Positions 56,101 through 64,000 of a stretch of DNA of 64,000 nt are shown here, piece after piece. Within the stretch, counting starts at the first letter, position 1; every line of letters begins with the position of its first letter. The notes under the pieces are model-generated. The model saw only the letters and a program-made list of their open reading frames with translations, had not been told where the DNA came from and made no database searches. Source of the stretch: Druceiella hillmani (Eukaryota > Arthropoda > Insecta > Lepidoptera > Hepialidae); NCBI GenBank assembly GCA_039881145.1, contig JAYKKI010000066.1, positions 12,789,501-12,853,500 of the forward strand. The letters run 5' to 3'. The position numbers and the translations under genes are program-made.

Positions 56101-57609
56101 ATATATTCCTTGTTTTAACTTTTATAGATGAACAGTTTGTTTTTTGTGTAAACCACTTGTTAAAAAAAAATTAGATTAAATTAAATATCAAAATCCTAAA
56201 AATTTATGTTTTAAAAATTATGAAGAAGTATCTTGCTTGAAAATTCACTAGCAATTTATAGGTATAAGTAAATTATAGACCAAACATAAGGTACATTTAT
56301 GTTTTATGGTCTAATAAACAGTTATGTTTAATGGTAATTTTATTTTTATCAAATAAGATGATCATAAAAAGACTTTCGGTACAAAAATTATGAAAAAATG
56401 CTACATCACATAAATAATATAATGACCCAGAATGTGCGTTCTTAGTGAAAAGAATAGTATATAAGGTATAAATTACAAAAGTCATAAGAGAGTCTGCATG
56501 AAACTTCCCTATGCGAGCGTTGATATTTGACTTACTAGTTATGGATTAAGGCGAATGTTTTATATCAATTTCGTTTGATGTATTTACATATTTTTAGACG
56601 AGAGTATAGTATGTAATTTTAGGTGATTTCAATATTCGTTTATGTATTATCATATATGTGTTACTGTATGTTAAATATTAAATGTATTGAAATTATGCAA
56701 CCCAACTTTAAAGTTTGCTATATTCTTGATATACTGAATATAATTATACTGAATATATTATACTGAATATATTACTTCCTAACTTTGAAGACTCATAATT
56801 ACACTAGTAGACTTTATGAATAATATAATTTTTAAGCATTGATGATAGTTCCAAACTAACACAAGTCTAAAATAATCTGCTTAATCTTTAATATATCATA
56901 ACTTAAACATTAAACAACTAAATGCTTCTTTTGGGATGAATCTCAAGAAAATTCGGGGGGCAAATGAAATAGGTATTTTCTTCTAAAATACTTGCAAAAA
57001 AAATCTTCTTGCTCTGATGAATAATTTTCTACTTCGATAAATGCTGCAGTCAGCACAAAAATCAGTTTATTATTGGTATATTTACACAGCATTAAACTTA
57101 AAAATTAAATACATAACGTACATGTTCTTTATATGTGGCCAGCAAAAAGTTAAAAGGTGCCATTTATGGACCCGTTCATGTACATTCACAATTCTGATGT
57201 CCGCATTGCGAAAAAACGTGCGACGCCTTACACTATTAATGAAATTACTTATCACGTTTTCATAGCTATAAAACAAATACCAATTCCGAGACTGAATAAA
57301 AGTATAAATAGCCAAGTTATAAAGTTGTTGGATATAAAAATTAAGAAAAACAAACACAATGAGACCAAATATTAAATAAAACTTCACATTTAGTCAATTT
57401 TAAAGAGTTTGATTTGAATAAAAGAACAAATAGAAATAATCATCCACAAGAACTTGAGCCGCTTTATCAATGTAAATAGGATACTTATACAGGAAAGCCT
57501 CATTGATGCTCGTTTAATTCCTAGATATTCTTTTATTATGAAAGTATATTTCAGTAAAATGATGCCTACGTGCATTTTGTTGATCTCATGAAAAGTATAG
57601 TAGACAACA
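56101..57609. other. no gene recognised
   Basis: AT-rich DNA. Overlapping frames of about 70-100 codons on both strands near 57041-57400 are mutually exclusive and without motifs. A small tandem (TATACTGAATAT, three times) lies near 56732-56772. Confidence 0.45.
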
Positions 57610-57639
57610 TTTTTTTTTTCTTTTCTTTGGATTGCAATC

Positions 57640-58743
57640 TGTCTCTGTCAATGAGACATTTGGCAATTTTTTGATCATTGTTCTTTAAGTCTTGGAAAGT
57701 AGGTGTCCAGCGACATGTCCTTGTAAATTATTTTTGTTTTTCCTCATATGAGGTCCCGGGTTATTTTCCGTTTAAGTCTCCTAGCAAGTAAAATGTTTGC
57801 CATGAGGTTTTGGACTAGTTCGTTGGGATAACTTTTTTAATTTTTAGTAATTTTCTTGATCTTTTCCCACAAATGTAGGCACACATATAGAATTATGTAG
57901 GATCTCGTTTGTAATATACTAAGGCTCTTGGGCGATCACTCTCAGGATTTTGGATTGGAATCTCTGGATAACGTTGACATTAGACTTGGAGCTGGTGCCT
58001 CACAGCTGAATCCCGTACGTCCAAATAGATGTAATAATACATTTATAAATCATAAGTTTTCACTGCAGGGATAGTTATAATTGCTTACGTTGCATCCAGT
58101 GCATCTTCTTGATTATCCAAATGCTTGTAATATATCTAGGAACACTATAGTGCAATAGAGTTTGCAATTAAAGGCATTGTTTATAGTTTTTACTATTCTG
58201 TGAACCTGTTCTATTGTGCCATGTCTTTAAAGAAAATAGAATTGGTCTGAAGGTGTAAGTTTTTTATTTTCTATTATCGGTAGAATCTGCCTCAGAAGAA
58301 GTATTTCAAATATTTTAGATGGTATAGGCAACAGGCTGATCGATCTGTAGGATTGTGGTTCATGTTTGTTTTTATCAGGTTACAGAATTGTGACTGTCTG
58401 AGAGACTTTCTTTTCTTTTTGTAAATGTGCACATAATGACGTTAAAGGTGGGTTTTATGTAGATGATAGCAATAGCAGGTAGTTCTCTCAAGACGCGGGG
58501 TGTAATTAGATCATATCCAGGAGCCTTTTTAGGATCAATGCGCTTAATAGCAGTTATAAACTCGGCATTGGTGTAGTATTCAAGCACTGAGTTAGCTGAA
58601 TGAGTAGTTTTAATTAGCATACACCGAATCGACTTCGCATCCCCCACCACCAGCACCCTCAAAGTCGTAACAGGTGATGATACTTGCAAGGTGCATAGCA
58701 AATGTGTCTTCTTTTTAATTATGGCTTTTGACCCATTTGCCAC
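57640..58743 (-). pseudogene. jockey reverse transcriptase, palm deleted
   Basis: AEFITAIKRIDPKKAPGYDLITPRVLRELP (58600-58500), then a frame-shifted SYRPISLLPIPSKIFE, QFYFL-RHGTIEQVHRIVKTI and CKLYCT near 58170. The LDISQAFD-VWH, GVPQGS and FADD blocks are absent. The reading jumps to MIYKCIITSIWTYGIQL near 58040-57990 and NVIQRFQSKILRVI. It ends near 57640 with words shared with the other copies' C-termini. Loss of the catalytic palm is certain. Confidence 0.7.
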
Positions 58744-59092
58744 AAATCTTAAAGATCGGGGGCTAGTGCATGATAGGTTTTTTGAGTAAATTTAGTGTCT
58801 TTCCACAAGAAGTAGTCGGCTGCAACGGTGTGATCTGGTTTGCTCAGGAAATCTTAGACCTCATTATTTTTTTTTTTGTCTGGTTCTCCTTTCAGTATCC
58901 TCGACGTGTGGTTGAGTACCTCGAGTTTTGCCATTCTCTGTGAATTTTTCTTTTCTAGGCTAATAATCTTTCTTGGCTAATGTAACTAGGTTTGTTACGT
59001 TTGATTGGGGGGATGTTGTTCCACGTAACTTGCTGAATGGTGGTGGTGAAGTTCTCGACTGCTTCCATGACATACATTTTGGTCTTTAATGG

Positions 59093-59960
59093 TCACCAAT
59101 GTAGACCATTGGTGTAAAGCTTACTTTCAAATTCACTTCGGAAAGTTTCCCAGTCCGTATTTTTACTATATAGTGTACATGTACTGCTTTTCATGATAAC
59201 TTTTTCAAAGAGTGTGAATACGACAGGTGAATGGTTAGATGATAATTTGTAGTGATATTCAGCAGTTATAGATGTACTCACAATATTCTTGTGATACGAA
59301 AGTCGATAATGTCTGCAATTTTTTTAGGTCTGATGGCCAGTTGATCAGTTCCCCAGTTGATACCGTTTTAAGCCCAATTTTAAGACACATATAAGGAGTT
59401 CTTTTCATTTGGATAGAGTTATTCTAGAACCCCAATAGTTATTTTTTGCATTATAATCACTACCAGCTATGAATTTATTGTATAGTGTTTGAAAGAATTG
59501 CATGTAATCTTAACATTTAATTTTGGGACGTGGTGGACTGTACATGGCTGAGACGATAATAGGTCCAGATATGCCCTGAATGACACTACTGGAATGTGGA
59601 CTCTTTTTGGAAATTGTTTATTTGATGGTGTAAATTAAAGAATTACAATTGTGTTTTTAGTGATAAAATGGGTTATAGATATAGGCATTATGTCAATACT
59701 CTTAGTGTTTAGGAACATATCAGAGTTCCATACCCCAATTCTCAAAGTGAAGACGGGGTCATTTTTGTTATGACTTTGATAAGGAATGTCATTACTATAT
59801 TTTTGTTATACGGCTGCCTGTAGAAGGTCTGTCATTTCCTCTTGAAACACTAGGTTATCTTGGTCTGATGTTGGTTTATCAACTTTATTAATTTCAGGTG
59901 GTTTATGTGATCGCACTGCCCTACAAATTTTTTGGCTTTTCTGTTATTTCAAAGTTGTTA
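59093..59960 (-). pseudogene. jockey endonuclease and linker remnant
   Basis: GPIIVSAMYSPPRPKIK, then FIAGSDYNAKNNYWGSRITL (about 59480-59420), where the GGDYNAKH block is changed to GSDYNAKN, then SSNHSPVVFTLF (SDH block altered to SNH) and KNTDWETFRSEFESKL. Stops occur between the blocks. Confidence 0.75.
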
Positions 59961-60019
59961 TTGTTATTTTGTTTACTCTCATTGGGGTTCGCTCTCTTGT
60001 TTGTTGTTTGTCATAAAGG

Positions 60020-60740
60020 GGGATATATATTCCTCTGTAGGTCTTTATAGACTGTATATCTCTTATAATTAGCTGAGTGATTACCATCACATAGGACGCA
60101 TTTCACGGCTTCTGAAGGTTGTTGGTGTCTCCTGCGCATTTGACGCATAACAGTTTGTGACAATCAAAATCCTTTCGTGTGTCCATACCTGTGGCATTTT
60201 GTACATTGTGGTAGCTCACGCTTGGTACGCGGTCTTCTATGACTACTTGATACGGTTTTTATGTTATAAATGTGTTTGTTGTTTGTTTCAGGTTTCAATT
60301 CAGCAAAGAATAGTTGTTAAGGTGATTTTGTGAACTTTTGGTCGGCGTTCCAAATGTTGGTAATTGTATGACCATAACCTTTGAACTATTCTTTGATTAC
60401 TTTGATATCTGTTGAGTGATGCCATCTCTTGATCACCATCTTGAATCCCCTATCCTGCTTTAATTTGTAAGTATGGAATTCTGTATTTTTGACCTTGAGT
60501 TCTTTAATGACGATATTATATGTTTCTGGGGATTTACTTTGTATTTTAACTTATTCGTCTCTAAGCAGTTTTATAACATACTGTTCTTTTGCAACTTGAA
60601 ATAAGAGAACACATAGGGGCTTTATATTTTTAAGTTTGCCCACAAATATCGGTGATGGCTTGCTTTCTTAGTGTTGTGATGAGATTGGACTGCCTCTCAT
60701 GTCTTTCTTACAGTTGTATTTCTCCTGTTCTTCATCGGGT
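60020..60740 (-). pseudogene. jockey ORF1 (gag-like) remnant
   Basis: SPIFVGKLKNIKPL, then KNTEFHTYKLKQDRGFKMVIKR (RNA-binding-like domain). The knuckles follow: ELPQCTKCHRYGHTKGF (terminal Cys lost), a damaged second one, and VKCVLCDGNHSANYK. YTVYKDLQRN comes next. Colinear with residues 110-330 of the protein at 42330-44132. Confidence 0.75.
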
Positions 60741-62099
60741 ACACCAATCATTTAATTTGGCCCTGGGCTAGTGCTTAGCGATTATGATCTTGGCCTTACA
60801 TCAAGGATGCTTCTGTGAAAGATCTGTTGGGTTATGACCTTTTTATTTTGGTATTGCCCTGGTTCTGTTCATACTGTAGTGTTGATCCTTCAGACCAGTA
60901 GTATTAACCAACGGGAGGGCCTGCGTATCCACCCCTCTGTGATGTTTGGTAGCAGATTTCACAATCCCAGACCGGGATATCTGGGAGTGCCGGGGACTAG
61001 CCGGAGAGCACGGCAAATCACATTCTACATTTTCAGATATTTCATAAATAAGAAAGTTGGTAGTAGATACAGAGGTTTCCCCAGCCCCTATACCCAGACT
61101 TTTTGAGGTTATGTATTTCCTCAAGGTTACTGGACACCTGCACAGTAAAAGTCACCGGACTGGACACAGTTATATTGAACACCATTTTTGGAAAAAGAAA
61201 ATTTTTTACAAGATACTAACTTATCATAGTACCATGAAGTTGAACATTCAATTAAATCTCATTTATTAAAAATCTTTTGCATCCCGCAGAGTAGGTCACA
61301 AAAGTCAGCATTACGTAAATTAGTTTGTCTACTTTCCGTTTTTTCTAGTAAATTATAAGATATATTTAAGATCCTGGTGTCTTTAACTTACTCAAAATCT
61401 CAGCTCAGTTCCATATTTATATACTTTTATCTTCAAATGGTACCAATAAAATACAATTAATCATATTGTCATTACATTTCATCCTTGCTTTCGCCGTTTG
61501 GTACCTGACAAGTATCCAAATAAAACAAATTACATTGTCAAATTGTTTCTTTTCATCCGTCAGACGTAAATATCACTCCGAAAAAACCCACAGCTGCGTG
61601 GATAATAAAATCTACCATGTTTTTTAAGCCTTCATTTTGCTGAGCTTATCTACAATACCATAAAAATCTAATGTCTTCTTTAATTTTCTTCCTGATAAAG
61701 ATTCTTAATTTCATGAGCTTATCTTCAATTGTAATTGATCTCTTGTAATATTTCATTTATTTAGGATTTTAATTCATTAAATGGAGCTTTTATTAATCAC
61801 CAGCTATAAATAAACCTATTTAGATTAATATAGGCTGAAAAAAGTAATTTCAAATTGCACAATATGATAAAAATTTGTAGAACACAACCATCACGCACTT
61901 ACCAAATAATCTGTCATAAATGTACATTTTGTCATGTAAAGGAATTGATACAAAAATTTTTTATTATTCCTGTCAATTACATTAAGCTAGAGTCACAAAT
62001 TACATTAGGCACAAAAACTTACTCTTATCTGAGGATTGGCGTTGTTATAGCAATCTCATTTATTTTTTATGTGATTTATTTTAATAATGGGAAGTCACA
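60741..62099. other. no gene recognised; GC-richer patch
   Basis: A patch at 60890-61020 (words CTGCGTATCCACCCCTC and GGGAGTGCCGGGGACTAGCC) stands out by base composition and may be part of an unclassified repeat or LINE leader. The rest is AT-rich. Confidence 0.4.
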
Positions 62100-62303
62100 A
62101 TTTCTATTCAACATTCTAAGGTGTGGTACCTGACACCTCCAGATGTACTGAAGAATAAAGACATGTACAGGAAAATTAAACGTCGCATTAAAAGAATAGA
62201 CGAGCGTTTTGAAATGTCTCATCCGCATAATTTGTTTAAATATGATAAACAAGCTGTCTCCCATGGCTTTAGTCTTGTGGAATTAGCATTATTTAATTTA
62301 TAA
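62100..62303 (+). other. short open frame of unknown nature
   Basis: About 60 codons with ordinary composition: PPDVLKNKDMYRKIKRRIKR, then MSHPHNLFKYDKQ, ending in TAA at 62303. The basic N-terminal half and lack of low complexity set it apart from the neighbouring spurious frames. No family recognised and no promoter or splice context. Could be a decayed exon. Confidence 0.2.
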
Positions 62304-63235
62304 GGTATTTTATGTAGATCTATATGAAACATGCAATTTGAAGTCTAATTTCATGAAAATTTATTGTAAAAGTAGGTAAGTTAGAAAAAGTTTTATTATG
62401 CTTCCAATCTTACTAACAAAATATTTTAGAATATTATAGTTAAATAGATACTTCAAGTAATAAATAAAGAAATTATTTGAACTTCCATGCATACTTTTAT
62501 CACCCATTTTAGGGGTTGTTTTTTTATATTTAACTTTTCTTTAAATAATAATATAAAATAAAAAATAAGTAATTTATATGACCTTCCATATTAATTTTCA
62601 TCGCACATTTTAGGGACTGATTTTTTGAAACTTCATTTTTCTTTAGATAATAAATAAATAATAATAAATAAGCAAATTACATTAACTTTTATACAAACTT
62701 TAATCACCCAGTTTAAGAGTTTATTTTTAGCGGTTGATTTTTTTAAGTTGCTTATTCTAGGTTATTGTCTCTCCGCATGCAAAATTGTATACAAATCCAT
62801 GCAATATTTTTTGCATGATTGAAAATAAACAAACAAATACACAAACTATTACATTTATGCTAGTAGAATTTAGAAACTTAATGTTAATAATTGATTTTAA
62901 TAATTAAAACTTTTGTGTAATATGTCTTATGAAATATCTTTAAATTTTATGATTTGGAACTTCCCAAAAAAATAATATAAAGCTTGTATATTTTTCAAAA
63001 CTTTGTAAACAATATGCAATTTGATCCTAAAATATTTTTATTTTGTACTATCATTTATAATTTTTTTAACCACATCAATTTTATTAATACTAATTCACAA
63101 TGTGATGCTAATTATCCTTTTTCTATTTTGCCATAAAGAATTTTCCATTTATCAGATTTATGTGTAAAGTGTGCCAGTTTCTGAATAAGTTGTTTTAGTT
63201 CCTAATTAAGTTTAGTAAGGTACCGACATTTTCAT
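62304..63235. other. no recognisable feature
   Basis: AT-rich DNA. Between 62470 and 62760 three loose copies of a unit (ATCRCCCATTTTAGGG-TTTTTTT, then CTTTAAATAATAAAT) form a weak tandem repeat. Confidence 0.5.
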
Positions 63236-63255
63236 ATACATGTATATATATATAT

Positions 63256-63331
<76 letters not shown>
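63236..63331. repeat. (TA)n microsatellite grading into (TG)n
   Basis: About 84 bp of TA dinucleotides with ACATATA interruptions, then TGTGTGTGTG. Confidence 0.95.
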
Positions 63332-63814
63332 TTGTGTAATAATTCAGCAAGTATAATAGAATTTTTGTTGTTATATTGTAGAATTACGAACACAAGAAAA
63401 TGTAATTATGTTGTATTGGCCGAAATATCATATAACAAATTTGATTAATATGTACATTTTGAGCAAAATACATACCTGGAACTAAAAAACATGTGCTTCA
63501 CAAATTCATGAGGTATTTAATAAATTATATCCTGGTTATCTAGTCTAGTGCCATCTGATAATGTAAGTTCTTAAAGAAAGTCATAAATGAGTCTGACAAC
63601 CCTTTTAAAACTTTGAATCATATTCCCTCATATTGTGAACACAAATGGAGCCATTTAGTGAATAGAAGGGCACAGGACGAGACTTTTATAATAATATACT
63701 GGACCTTTAAACTAAGAAAACTGAGTATTATGTTACTTTTTATAGTATTGTTACAATAGTATTTGTTTGAACAAAATAAAAGGTTTTAAATAATAATAAA
63801 ACAAATTATTGTAT
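63332..63814. other. no recognisable feature
   Basis: AT-rich DNA without motifs. Confidence 0.5.
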
Positions 63815-64000
63815 TTATAATATTTTAATTAAATTAAAGTACATTTTTGCAGATATCACCGCATCAAGATATGTCCCATGACGGCGAATTTTCAAAGAGG
63901 CAGCATGTTTTGTTGTTATTCTTCGTGGGTACTCTTTGACCACAGCTGCAATGCGGTTAATGTTTTCAATTGATTGCAGTCGAAATTCATTTGAATGATT
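63815..64000 (-). pseudogene. helix-turn-helix transposase-like fragment at the window edge
   Basis: The minus-strand frame is open from the edge to a TAA at 63815. It reads SIENINRIAAVVKEYPRRITTKHAASLKIRR, which resembles the IERVR-AV---PRRS-R-HA--LGISR second helix-turn-helix of mariner-like transposases. The usual following T-V-R-I-L-H is replaced by HGTYLDAVI, and the frame stops soon after. The upstream part lies outside the window. Confidence 0.35.

Larger units (their letters stand above)
57610..60740 (-). mobile_element. jockey-type LINE, minus strand, internally deleted
   Basis: The minus strand carries ORF1 (about 60740-60020), endonuclease (about 59960-59281), linker (59281-59093) and partial RT (58743-58140). 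The RT-distal region (about 58100-57640) follows, with a poly(A)-like A-rich end at 57611-57630. Order and words match the other jockey copies. It is more decayed than those, with many stops. Confidence 0.8.

Noticed and set aside
57041..57387. Frames of 70-100 codons on both strands
   Set aside because: They overlap each other, have no recognisable domains, and there is no reason to prefer one.

Overview
The window looks like gene-poor, AT-rich nuclear DNA from an arthropod, most likely an insect. I base this on the mix of decayed mobile elements (jockey-type LINEs, a Penelope-like element, piggyBac, mariner, Transib and DDE_Tnp_4 relics), long (TA)n tracts, and a degenerate array in the 5-bp phase of the insect telomere repeat TTAGG. 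No intact host gene, tRNA or rRNA was recognised. Families were assigned by reading translated motifs by eye; no database search was possible.

Layout. 1-1000: two pieces of a minus-strand piggyBac-like transposase around a (TA)n tract. 3376-6163: a worn plus-strand non-LTR element of a lineage different from the jockey copies. 8462-9993: a Penelope-like insertion with 516-bp inverted arms, a GIY-YIG endonuclease remnant and a 12-bp target-site duplication (TSD). 10795-12871: a minus-strand relic of an insect DUF7869-like protein. 13973-15753: an almost full-length dead piggyBac copy. 21770-22290: an endonuclease relic of RTE/craniofacial-development-protein-2 type. 23113-27000: a second Penelope-like element carrying a nested 5'-truncated jockey LINE (23737-26063) and a nested 280-bp hammerhead element (26523-26802). 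31521-32118 and 36651-36826: four copies of an exon-like repeat on either side of a minus-strand jockey copy (32727-36280). 36839-37045: a third short hammerhead element. 37430-38842: a second DUF7869-like relic. 40483-40837: a heat-shock-like promoter upstream of a mariner relic. 41025-46611: an old jockey copy split by a younger, nearly full-length one (41618-46119). 48356-52378: a pair of 440-bp direct repeats, with a DDE_Tnp_4 transposase relic between them. 54210-56100: a 134-bp-arm palindrome followed by a Transib transposase relic. 57610-60740: a minus-strand jockey copy. 63815-64000: a probable mariner-like helix-turn-helix fragment at the right edge.

The most interesting signal is a set of three TSD-bounded insertions (1532, 280 and 207 bp) that share the same outer ends. 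They are built from inverted copies of a module that folds as a type I hammerhead ribozyme: CTGAAGA core, stem II, GAAA, and a self-complementary ACCTAGGT stem III. Hammerheads in Penelope-like elements are known in principle. The very small, ribozyme-only, inverted-arm units with clean target duplications may be a less described non-autonomous form.

Every transposase or reverse transcriptase seen carries stops, frameshifts, deletions or missing catalytic residues, so I expect no autonomous element here.
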